Assembly (NCBI GenBank): GCA_964019425.1 | Contig: OZ025833.1 | Span: 496,001 to 560,000 of the forward strand | DNA length: 64,000 nucleotides | Direction of reading: 5' to 3' | Source: Flectonema sp. DT1601 | Taxonomy: Eukaryota > Euglenozoa > Diplonemea > Diplonemida > Diplonemidae | In this document: positions 10,000-18,179 of the stretch, one piece after another | Position numbering within the stretch: the stretch's first letter is position 1 | Layout of the letters: every line of letters begins with the position of its first letter | Translations under genes and position numbers: made by a program | The notes under the pieces: model-generated | The model's input: only the letters and a program-made list of their open reading frames with translations | What the model was told of the DNA's origin: nothing | Databases searched by the model: none

Positions 10000-11837
10000 G
10001 ATTGGCCAGTGTTGTTCCTATTGGTCGCACTTGTAGTAATCTTGTTCATACCAAGATTGTTCTCAATCCTCTTGACAGCTTCTATCAACGAAGTGATGGC
10101 TGTCGCCATGTTGTTGTTGGCTGCTTCGTTCTTTTTCGTAGTTTGCACCAGGGTTTCTACAATCCCGGTTATCTGTGCCATGCCTTCATCAAGTCGAACT
10201 TGCATGTCCTTCACTTCTTTCTGGAGACGTTCGATAGTCTCGTTCGTTTTCTCTCTCAGGCTGTTGACGTTGTTTTCTACAACCTGAACTTCGGCCGTTG
10301 GTTTCTTCGTTGTCGGGAGTGACCTCTTGACCGCTGCTGCGTACGATGTTCTAGCCTCACGGTACTTAACTACAACAGGTTTCGCTGTTTCCTTCGCCTT
10401 CACTTCTGTTTCTAACTTTTCAATGAGGATGACAATATCACCACACTGTACAAACCTTGATTCTGGTTTCTTGTCCAGTGCGATGATAAAGTCACCTCTG
10501 TCCATCCTTATAAACTTTGACTTCAGTCCTATCTCCAATAGGATATTCCGAAGTCTGTTTCCCCAGCTGTAAGGTGCTCCACTGAGACGGTGGAGCCCTT
10601 CGCCAAACACTGTGGATGCATATTTACCAGCACCCTTTCTGACTTTATCAACATCCTTTTGATAAACCACCCTCAATCCAATCTTGCCATGAATGATGGT
10701 GAGTCCATGGCAGAGGTCATGTTGGGCTTTAAGTATGCCAACTGCCTCTTCGTTCGTTGTCTTGCGGTCCAGCCACACTGTGGTGTACTGAGTGGGTGTC
10801 TGTCCCGCCACTGATTTGATCCGGAAATAAACATTTCCTATTCCGGAGTTTCTTAATAATGCAACAGCTGCATCCACGTCGTTTGGGAGAACAGTGAGTT
10901 CTACGTAGTCTTTGCCAACGTATCTGTAGGAGCGTTGATCGACTCTTCCGTGTTGTGCCACAACAGCTTTGACAATTGCTGTTACAGCTGCCGGGTTTTG
11001 GACCTGTGACTTGGTCAACTCTTTAGTTGTTATCCACGCAATTAATTCGTGGGTCACCGGTGCGTTGATCTTCTTAGCTATTGTTAGAGTTGGGCGGTGG
11101 ATCGTGCCAGACAAAGCAACGAACCACCAGCTTCTTATTCTTAATTGTCCATCAAACTGGACCGGCGTTTGTATCTGACTGCAGTCAGTTGCGTGTTGTA
11201 GGGCACGTTTTGGAGGTGGTCGTGTGAACACCATCGTCAGTTGCTTCGTTTTGCTGGCCTTTTCGAAGTAGTCTTCGTCCAGGCTTCTTGCTTGTTGAGC
11301 TAATGCAAGTATAATGCCGTTGGTCTTGCTGTTGAGGGTCTCAGTTGGCTGGAGTATTTTGCATTTAAAATGCTCCTTGTTGAGTTTCGGTGGTGGCCCA
11401 TCCATAATCACCGTTGATCTTCTTTGTGCCTCTTTGATTTGAGGGCTTGATTGGGGTGCCTCATTTGACGGAGGGCTTTGTTTCGTTTTTAATACACTTC
11501 CTTGTGCCTCTATGTTTTGAGGGCTTATTTGAATTGCCTCTTTGTTTTGAGGGCTTGTCTTAGTTTGAGTTGCCTCCTTGTTTTGAGGGCTTGCTTGAAA
11601 TACTGCTGGAGGTCCTACTGCGGTCACCTCTACTGCAATTCCTTCCGGTACTTCTGGAGAGTCCATCTCCATTTCTTCCTCTGATACTTCTGGTGATTCT
11701 CCCATCACCACGTCCTCGTCTTCTTGTTGGGTCTCTTCTTCTTCCCGGATCTCATTTCTGGCTTGTTCCCTCATCTTCTTCGCCTCTTTCCTTTCTCTTT
11801 CTCTCCTTTCTGCAGCCCTTCTATCTTGCGGACGCAT
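9996..11837 (-). CDS. LINE D ORF1 (nucleic-acid-binding/coiled-coil protein)
   Basis: 614 codons from the first ATG (11837); relatives start about four codons earlier, a part missing here. The N-terminus is a highly charged E/R/K helix (RRAAERRERERKEAKK), followed by an acidic stretch and imperfect SPQNKEA repeats (four or five). The middle part (about residues 150-450) is conserved with A and C and includes IRSWWFV, VWLDRKTTNEEAVG and RMDRGDFIIALDK. I do not recognise the fold; ORF1 proteins of this superfamily bind RNA and act as chaperones. The C-terminus (about 510-600) is a predicted coiled coil. No CCHC knuckles are visible, unlike many Jockey-type ORF1 proteins. Confidence 0.88.
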   Translation of the reverse strand: MRPQDRRAAERRERERKEAKKMREQARNEIREEEETQQEDEDVVMGESPEVSEEEMEMDSPEVPEGIAVEVTAVGPPAVFQASPQNKEATQTKTSPQNKEAIQISPQNIEAQGSVLKTKQSPPSNEAPQSSPQIKEAQRRSTVIMDGPPPKLNKEHFKCKILQPTETLNSKTNGIILALAQQARSLDEDYFEKASKTKQLTMVFTRPPPKRALQHATDCSQIQTPVQFDGQLRIRSWWFVALSGTIHRPTLTIAKKINAPVTHELIAWITTKELTKSQVQNPAAVTAIVKAVVAQHGRVDQRSYRYVGKDYVELTVLPNDVDAAVALLRNSGIGNVYFRIKSVAGQTPTQYTTVWLDRKTTNEEAVGILKAQHDLCHGLTIIHGKIGLRVVYQKDVDKVRKGAGKYASTVFGEGLHRLSGAPYSWGNRLRNILLEIGLKSKFIRMDRGDFIIALDKKPESRFVQCGDIVILIEKLETEVKAKETAKPVVVKYREARTSYAAAVKRSLPTTKKPTAEVQVVENNVNSLREKTNETIERLQKEVKDMQVRLDEGMAQITGIVETLVQTTKKNEAANNNMATAITSLIEAVKRIENNLGMNKITTSATNRNNTGQS

Positions 11838-11874
11838 TGCTTTTTTTTTTTTTTTTTTTTTTTTTGTGTGCACT

Positions 11875-11893
11875 GCAGGTTCCTTCGACCTGC
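11875..11893 (-). promoter_or_regulatory. 3'-terminal stem-loop of LINE C
   Basis: GCAGGT (11875-11880) and ACCTGC (11888-11893) form a perfect 6-bp stem with a 7-nt loop at the same distance from poly(A) as the D and A hairpins, although the stem sequence differs completely. The neighbouring GCGC-TGTTAG-GCGC hairpin is identical to that in D and A. Confidence 0.6.
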
Positions 11894-12075
11894 TTTGCTG
11901 TTTGCGCTGTTAGGCGCGGTTGTTCTTTCTTTCTTCTGTAAACTTTCTTTTTGTGGGGATTGGGGATGGGATGGGGGGTTCCCGTAGGCTTCGTATCTTC
12001 TTTGTTTTCTTTGTTTATCAATTACTAAAGAGTTCAGTTTACTTCCTCATTTGGTCTAAGAACCGCATCTTTAAA

Positions 12076-15000
12076 TTATGGATTTCCAGGTCTTCCGAGT
12101 ATTTCAGCTATTTGGTCCAGTACCACTACAAAGTTGGACATGCTGCGTTGATTCTCCTTTAAGAAGCAGTCCTCTACTTTACTCACTACTTCACCAGTTT
12201 CGGTATTAATCATGCTGTGTATGTACAATGATCTCATCTTTTGGATACACCAGTGGTTGCACTTGAAAAGCACATGATGCGGTGTTGCAGTATCTCCATG
12301 ACAGAAGATGCACTGTTCGTTTATTCCTTTTAGTTTAAGAGATCTACAGTGTCCAACTCTGAAGCGGGACATTAGGACTTCTTGTGGTCTCGTCAGTTCT
12401 TCTACAAAAGGTGGATGCCTCTGTTCGCCGGCTCCAATCCACTCCTCTCGTTTTCTTCTCTTGTGAAAAGTCATAAGGGTTCCCATATCCAGTCTAGTAA
12501 CTAAACTCTCGAGTACCACACTGTCATCTGGAGGTTTCTTTATCGTACCTGCAGCGTGTTTTGCCACCTTGTCTGCTATTTCATTATACAGCACATCCAT
12601 ATGTGCTGGGACATACTGCATGTTAATATTAACACCTCTGTGTTCCAGTTTCAGTGCTAACTTCCAGATTGATGCGTTTGTAGCAGATTTCTGTTCTTCA
12701 GGTCCTCGCTCAAGTGCCTGTATTAGCGACATTGAGTCAGTTAGAATATGCGTCTTTGTTGTGGGAAGTATTCCTTCGGATGCCTTTTTGTTTTCCAGGA
12801 GTATCCTCATCGCTTGTTCCACGGCTATCTGTTCAGTTCTGTAGGAGCTTCCTGCTACAGGTATTCTGAATCCGGTCATGCTAACTTCCTTACCCTTCAC
12901 TATTATCACAGATGCTCCTGACTTAGTCATGTACGTCTTCGTCCTATGTCTAATAGACCCATCTGTGTACACCTTCACGTCTTCAATTGGTAGACCGGCT
13001 TCTTTGTCTTTTGCCTCTTCTTTTCCAAAACAGTAGTTGAATTCCATTGCATTAGTTACCTTCCATGATCGCATCTTATAGTGCTTTGGATTGATTTCCG
13101 AGTGATACGAGCTTCTGTGTTTGTCGAGTCCCGGGATCCCCGACACATATTCATCCCAAACTATGCGACCCCAAGCTGTTTTTGGTGGGTAGTTTAGGCC
13201 TCCCTCCGTCATTGTGAGGCTACAAGCTGGTAGGTGGGGACTTAATTTGAATTCTTCATAGGCCCTACACATCTTGTAGCGTATGTGTTCTTGTAATTTC
13301 GGCATATCTGCTTCATGGTACAAGTTCCTCAGTCTGGTGCTTGGCAGACATCCCGTTACCTGTCTAGCGGCTCTGTTTATTAAGATGTTTAGCCTCTCAA
13401 GACTGACGTCACCTCTCTTTGGCAGCAGCCAGGCAAAACTTTCAACCCCATAGAGCACTCTCGCCATTACAACGGTCACCAGAACACAGATGAGGGTTCT
13501 CTTCCTGCATCCCATCCTGGAGAGTCTTAGCAGGAGCCCCAGTCCTCTGGAGGCTGCCGTCATCATCTTTCGCATGTGAGTTTTGAAGTCGAGGTTTTTG
13601 TCGTACAGAACTCCCAAGTATCTAACTACATCCGTTTCATGTAGTTTGTCCACCACCGAAAATGCAAAAGCCTTGAGACCAGATCCAGTTCCTTGTAGCA
13701 TCCTCAGGATGTCTCCTCTGGTGCGAACCTTTTGCAGTTGTGAGCATTTACTAGGTTCCATCTGCATGTCTACCAATACAGTTTCTGTCGTCGGTAATTT
13801 TCGTTTTATTTTATGCTGCGGAACCACATAGAAATGTGTTATCGCCTTTTTAGAATTGCCTATAGTAGTTGAGTCCTGATTATTTAGCATTTTTCGGATG
13901 GCCTCTGCTGTTGTGACGACATATTTGAAGGTGTGCCCCTCCGGGTATAGCACTTGTGGAGACTTATTTTCTTGGCTATCGGTATCCGGCCTCACATGTA
14001 TGAACTCTGTTTTACCCGGGCTCTTGTTTATACAAATGTGGGATGCTGCGGCCCAATTTGAGAAGATGCGTACTGCTGTGTTAGCTTTGTCCTCCAGTCC
14101 TTTAACATCTGGAGATGTCATCACGAGCCCAACATCATCTGCAAAGACTGCTGGTTTATACCTATTCAATTCTCGTATAAGGCTTTCGATGTATATCGAG
14201 AATAGCTGTGGTCCTAGGACACTTCCTTGGGGTACTCCAACTTGTATGTGTTTGAATGTTCCCTTTTCGCCGTTTACTCTGGTTGTGATCTTTCTCCCAG
14301 TCAAATAGCTCTGGACCCATCTTGTGTATTTCGCCGGTATCCCAACTTCAGACATCCTCTTCAGTAGAATTTTCGGTTGGACGGCATCGAATGCCTTCTG
14401 CAGGTCAAACGTCATTAACATCGATTCCCTACCTCGGTACCTTCCATCTAGTAGTCTCTCTGTTATCATGCAGAGATTTTCTACGGCACTGCGCCCTCTT
14501 TTATATGCGGCTTGCCGCGCACTCATTCTGTCCCCAAGTAAATGATGCATCCTTTCTGCCATCATCTTCTCAAACAACTTGCTTATTGCTGACGTCAATG
14601 TTATTGGTCGGTAAGAGAGTACACGTTTCTTGTCTTTTCCCGATTTTAAGATTGGAACTACTATCCCATACTTCCAAGATCTCGGAACCGCCGACTTTTC
14701 CCAAGTCATGTTGAACAGCCGTAAGAGTTGCACCATAAATGTTTCTGGGAGTTTCTTTAACATAGTGTTCCACACCCCATCCGGTCCAGGTGCTTTCTTG
14801 TCTTTTAATTTCTTGAGCTGTCGCTTTAGTTCTCTCATTGTGAATTCTTCATTGCCTTCGTCCCCTGGTTTGTTCTCAAATACCAAGGAGGGCACTTCGT
14901 CGTCTACCAGATTGAATTGTGTCGCGTATGCCGTGGTAAATATGTCTGCCATTTCTTTTGGATCAGTTGTTGTACTGCCTTCATGTTCTAATTCGCTAAT

Positions 15001-16041
15001 GTTATTATCAACAATGCCCCCTTCAAGTTGCTTTACTTTTCTGAAAGCCCATTGGTAGTCCATCCCAGTCATGTCACATTCGATGATGTTTCTTTTAATT
15101 TTTCTGATGCCTTCCGCAATGGCATCCTTGTCAACTTTGTCCTGGTTGGGTTCATCAAGCAGTCTTTCTATTTCTGGATCCCTCACTGAGAAGGTGGTTT
15201 GCGTCCTTTTCTTATAGCCCGGTATGGTTTGTTTCGCAGCCTTCAGAATTTCTACAGAGATCCTTGTTGCAAGTTTTTGCACTGTTTCAATATTCTTTAA
15301 CTTCGTTGCCGCCGTCGTTAAAACCTCCGAGTATGCATGCCACTTTGCACACTTCCATTTCCATTGCCACATCTCGTTCGATTGTGGTTTGGTTTTCGTC
15401 AAGTGTATGTTTTCAATCTTTACACTTATTGGAAGATGGTCGCTACTCCATCCATTTAGCAGTCCTATGTTTGCCATCATTGAATTATCCAGAGCAATAA
15501 TATCTGGGGAGGATGAGCTCAATGGTCTCGTTATCTGCTGGGGCTCGTTTAATACTTCCATGGCAGCTTCTAATGACCAATTATAGAAGCTTGTTCCTGC
15601 TGAATTCGTCTTTCCTTTTGACCAGATCTCATGATGTCCGTTGATATCGCCTGCTACCAGTGTTCCTGGCTCTGTTGGTAACTTCCATGTGGTTGCCGTT
15701 ACGTTAGGCGGGTGATATACATTGTGTATTTTTAATGGCGGTGTTGATCGCAATTCTACAGTTAGTATCTCAGTTTGGTCGTATGAGATGTCGGGGAGTT
15801 TAGTCACATAATTTTTAATATCCATTCTGACAAGTATGGCCAGACCTCGGTATCCTACCTTCAGAAGGCTGTCTCTTCGAATTATAATATAACCATCTAT
15901 ATTCAGAAATTTTCCGTAATTGAGCCATGTTTCTTGTAGTAGAACAATTTCTGGCTTGTGCTCTCTTAACGATCGATTTAATTGGAAGAAGTTTTCATTT
16001 TGTAGTATCGATCTTATGTTATTGGACCAAATCTCAATCAT
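12076..16041 (-). CDS. LINE C ORF2: endonuclease, RT, RNase H, CCHC
   Basis: 1,321 residues, uninterrupted. The order is as in D: APE endonuclease (SNNIRS, LLQETWL, GDINGHHEIW, SSDHLPI), RT (YRPITLTS, FDLQKAFDAVQP, GVPQGSVLGPQLF, FADDVGLV), a long spacer between NKSPGKTEFIHV and VRYLGVLYD, RNase H (KVYTDGS, RTEQIAVEQA, LTDSMSLIQA, PAHMDVLYNEIAD), and a CCHC knuckle CIFCHGDTATPHHVLFKC. The start codon lies inside ORF1, giving an 8-nt overlap (ATGATTGA), a little more than the 4-nt ATGA of A and D. The spacer holds YVVTTAEAIRKML, which resembles a segment in the more distant LINE B. It is likely functional or recently so. Confidence 0.95.
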   Translation of the reverse strand: MIEIWSNNIRSILQNENFFQLNRSLREHKPEIVLLQETWLNYGKFLNIDGYIIIRRDSLLKVGYRGLAILVRMDIKNYVTKLPDISYDQTEILTVELRSTPPLKIHNVYHPPNVTATTWKLPTEPGTLVAGDINGHHEIWSKGKTNSAGTSFYNWSLEAAMEVLNEPQQITRPLSSSSPDIIALDNSMMANIGLLNGWSSDHLPISVKIENIHLTKTKPQSNEMWQWKWKCAKWHAYSEVLTTAATKLKNIETVQKLATRISVEILKAAKQTIPGYKKRTQTTFSVRDPEIERLLDEPNQDKVDKDAIAEGIRKIKRNIIECDMTGMDYQWAFRKVKQLEGGIVDNNISELEHEGSTTTDPKEMADIFTTAYATQFNLVDDEVPSLVFENKPGDEGNEEFTMRELKRQLKKLKDKKAPGPDGVWNTMLKKLPETFMVQLLRLFNMTWEKSAVPRSWKYGIVVPILKSGKDKKRVLSYRPITLTSAISKLFEKMMAERMHHLLGDRMSARQAAYKRGRSAVENLCMITERLLDGRYRGRESMLMTFDLQKAFDAVQPKILLKRMSEVGIPAKYTRWVQSYLTGRKITTRVNGEKGTFKHIQVGVPQGSVLGPQLFSIYIESLIRELNRYKPAVFADDVGLVMTSPDVKGLEDKANTAVRIFSNWAAASHICINKSPGKTEFIHVRPDTDSQENKSPQVLYPEGHTFKYVVTTAEAIRKMLNNQDSTTIGNSKKAITHFYVVPQHKIKRKLPTTETVLVDMQMEPSKCSQLQKVRTRGDILRMLQGTGSGLKAFAFSVVDKLHETDVVRYLGVLYDKNLDFKTHMRKMMTAASRGLGLLLRLSRMGCRKRTLICVLVTVVMARVLYGVESFAWLLPKRGDVSLERLNILINRAARQVTGCLPSTRLRNLYHEADMPKLQEHIRYKMCRAYEEFKLSPHLPACSLTMTEGGLNYPPKTAWGRIVWDEYVSGIPGLDKHRSSYHSEINPKHYKMRSWKVTNAMEFNYCFGKEEAKDKEAGLPIEDVKVYTDGSIRHRTKTYMTKSGASVIIVKGKEVSMTGFRIPVAGSSYRTEQIAVEQAMRILLENKKASEGILPTTKTHILTDSMSLIQALERGPEEQKSATNASIWKLALKLEHRGVNINMQYVPAHMDVLYNEIADKVAKHAAGTIKKPPDDSVVLESLVTRLDMGTLMTFHKRRKREEWIGAGEQRHPPFVEELTRPQEVLMSRFRVGHCRSLKLKGINEQCIFCHGDTATPHHVLFKCNHWCIQKMRSLYIHSMINTETGEVVSKVEDCFLKENQRSMSNFVVVLDQIAEILGRPGNP

Positions 16042-17758
16042 TTTGACAGTGGTTTTGGTTTGCTGTTACTTGGTGGGTAGTTCCGCTTAGCCCTACCTTG
16101 GCTTCTATCTTGTTGACGGCGGTTGCAATTTGAGATATTGCATTCAACATTTGTTGATAATTTTTAACAATCATTTCTTCATTTTTCTTTGTCGCATTGG
16201 TCAGTCCTTCAATTATCTGCGTCATTTTTGACATCGTTTCATCCAATCTAGTTTGCAAGTCAGCTACCTCAGTTTGTAATTTTGCTAGCGTCTCGTCAGT
16301 TCTTTCCTTCATAGTCTTGAGACCATCTTCTACTTTCTTCAGTTCTTGCGTTTTTCCCTGCGATGGGGGCAGTTTATTTTCTTGTTGTTGGGGCTGCTTG
16401 TTTCCTTGCAGTGTCTTTTTAGTTGCTTCCGCATAAGATATTTTCGCATCTCGATACTTTTGTACGGCTGGTTTTGGTTGTTTTTGGTCTTCTGGCAGCT
16501 CCATTTTCTCAATAGACATCAGGGTCTCACCACATTGTAAGAACTGGCTTTTCGGACTTTTATCGAGGGCGACCAAGAAGTCGCCTTTCTCCATGCGAAT
16601 AAATTTAGAATTTAATCCCGCTTCCAAGAGCATTCCCTGGAGCCGGTTCGACCACCTGTACTGTGCACCACTGATACGGTACAGTCCAGCACCGTAGACT
16701 TGCGCAGCGAATTTCCCGGCACCCTTCCGTACTTTCTCTACGTTTGCAGAGGCACTCACCCTTATCCCTATCTTCCCATAGTTGGTAGTCAGCCCCATGC
16801 ACATGTCTTGTTGTGCCTTCAGGACTCCCATGGCTTCCTCATTCGAAGTTTTCCTGTCAAGCCATACTGTTTCATAGACATGCTTGGTCAGGCCCTCTAT
16901 CGATTTTATCCTGAAGTAAACTTTGTTACTCCCTGAGTTGTGCATCAGTGCGATTGCTGCCTTTTCATCATTTGGTAGGACTGTGACTTCACTAAAATCC
17001 CCCTTTCCAACTATCCGGAATGTCCTTGTGTCGACCCGTCCCTGATCACCAACCACTGCCTTGATTTTTGCAGTAAGCGATGCTGGGTTTCTGATAGCAT
17101 CTCCTCCTAACTCCTTTGCTGTAGCCCACGCGATGAGTTCGTGAGTGATCGGTGGCTTTATGTTTGTTGCCACTATTAGTGTTGGGGTGTAGGTTGCTCC
17201 GGTAAAAGTCACAAACCACCATGATCTTATTCTTAGTCCCACTGCCATCTGGACAGGTGTTTGAATCTGTTGGGATGCTGTCGCGTATTTTAATGCTAAC
17301 TCCGTTGGCGGTTTGGTGAAGACCAGGGTTAGTCTCTTCGTTTTCGTAGCTGTCTTGTAGAATTCCTCTCCAAGTTTAGAGGCTTGTTGGGACAGTACTA
17401 ATGATAAGCCGTCTGTTGAGCTGTTGATTCCGTCTTCCATCTTTATAATTTTTGATGGTTTACATCCGAAATGCTCTGGCTTCAGAGTTGGAGGATTTGT
17501 TTCCGGTTTCGGACCAGCCGTTTGGCTTGCTTCTTTTGTTTGTGGTGCTTCCACTTCCATCGCTTCTCCCTCTGATACTTCTGGTGATCCTCCCATCACC
17601 ATGTCTTCGTCTCCTTCTTGCTGTTTTTGTGTCCTCTCTTCTTCTTCCCGGATTTCATTCTTGGCTTGTTCCCTCATTTTCTTCGCCTCTTTCCTTTCTC
17701 TTTCTCTCCTTTCCGCAGCCCTTCTATCTTGCGGACGCATTGCTTTCTTACCAGCCAT
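16034..17758 (-). CDS. LINE C ORF1
   Basis: 574 codons starting MAGKKAMRPQDRR. An upstream in-frame ATG at 17782 lies in the flanking repeat, so I use 17758. There is a charged N-terminal helix, an acidic segment, a conserved middle region (IRSWWFV, VWLDRKTSNEEAMG, RMEKGDFLVALDK), a Q/P-rich linker and a long C-terminal coiled coil. The SPQNKEA repeats of A and D are absent. The first 35 or so codons are about 95% identical in nucleotides to A and D, although the rest is far more diverged. Confidence 0.9.
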   Translation of the reverse strand: MAGKKAMRPQDRRAAERRERERKEAKKMREQAKNEIREEEERTQKQQEGDEDMVMGGSPEVSEGEAMEVEAPQTKEASQTAGPKPETNPPTLKPEHFGCKPSKIIKMEDGINSSTDGLSLVLSQQASKLGEEFYKTATKTKRLTLVFTKPPTELALKYATASQQIQTPVQMAVGLRIRSWWFVTFTGATYTPTLIVATNIKPPITHELIAWATAKELGGDAIRNPASLTAKIKAVVGDQGRVDTRTFRIVGKGDFSEVTVLPNDEKAAIALMHNSGSNKVYFRIKSIEGLTKHVYETVWLDRKTSNEEAMGVLKAQQDMCMGLTTNYGKIGIRVSASANVEKVRKGAGKFAAQVYGAGLYRISGAQYRWSNRLQGMLLEAGLNSKFIRMEKGDFLVALDKSPKSQFLQCGETLMSIEKMELPEDQKQPKPAVQKYRDAKISYAEATKKTLQGNKQPQQQENKLPPSQGKTQELKKVEDGLKTMKERTDETLAKLQTEVADLQTRLDETMSKMTQIIEGLTNATKKNEEMIVKNYQQMLNAISQIATAVNKIEAKVGLSGTTHQVTANQNHCQND

Positions 17759-17772
17759 TTTATTTTTTTTTT

Positions 17773-17835
17773 GGAAGGACATTTTTCATTTTCCGTTCCG
17801 TTAGGACAGAAAAGTAATAAGTATAAAATAGTTTT
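17773..17835 (+). repeat. R unit, part 2 of the interrupted copy
   Basis: This short stretch, from GGAAGG through CCGTTCCG to AAAATAGTTTTC, is the piece of R unit between the C/D insertion and the B insertion. It aligns with uninterrupted copies at 47745-47808 and 51894-51957. Confidence 0.88.
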
Positions 17836-17956
17836 CTTTTTTTTTTTTTTTTTTTTTGTCACATCTTTCTTGTCTCTCTTTCATTTTGCTTTTTTTATAT
17901 TCTGAGCACCAACGCTCTTCTTATTTTTTTAACAAGACAAAGATACGCGTGCAACT

Positions 17957-18001
17957 GTCAGGAGTCCGTTAGAGGACCTCCACGGATCGGCAGCTCCTGA
18001 C
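17957..18001 (-). promoter_or_regulatory. Inverted repeat in the LINE B 3' UTR
   Basis: GTCAGGAG (17957-17964) and CTCCTGAC (17994-18001) are a perfect 8-bp inverted repeat about 100 bp from the poly(A), with a CCG/CGG pair inside. It could be the 3' RNA structure read by the element's own RT. The function is inferred. Confidence 0.45.
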
Positions 18002-18179
18002 ACTGTGCTTGCAAAGCGAGAGATCAACGTAAAGACGGTGGCCAAAGACCACTGGGTCACCTGCGAGCCGAAAGGGCCCTACGGTTGTCCTCATAGAACT
18101 AGGAGATAAGGAGAAAGAATGGAGAAGATGTATACTAAAAGATAATAGTATTGACTTGTTTAACTACAGCTGAGTGCTG

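Larger units (their letters stand above)
5805..11840 (-). mobile_element. LINE D (RNase H-bearing APE-type non-LTR retrotransposon)
   Basis: Nearly full-length minus-strand LINE with ORF1 and ORF2, a 3' UTR of about 250 bp and a poly(A) tail seen as plus-strand T at 5805-5829. It lacks only the first few codons of ORF1 found in relatives A and C: its 5' end starts at GCAATGCGTCC and joins directly to the poly(A) of LINE C. The sequence GGAAGG borders the D 3' end (5799-5804) and the C 5' end (17773-17778), so C and D share one target duplication. Both ORFs are open, so the insertion is young. I place it in the Jockey/I superfamily with RNase H, possibly near ingi, without a firm clade. Confidence 0.93.
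11841..17772 (-). mobile_element. LINE C (full-length relative of LINE D)
   Basis: Complete minus-strand element. Its 5' end is an A-rich leader just before the ORF1 ATG (17758), followed by both ORFs, a 3' UTR of about 210 bp and poly(A) seen as 25 T at 11841-11865. The 5' side is flanked by GGAAGG (17773-17778), which matches the far side of D rather than its own 3' end. Both ORFs are open and about a third diverged from A and D over most of their length, so C is a separate family. Its poly(A) abuts the D 5' end without host DNA between. Confidence 0.94.
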
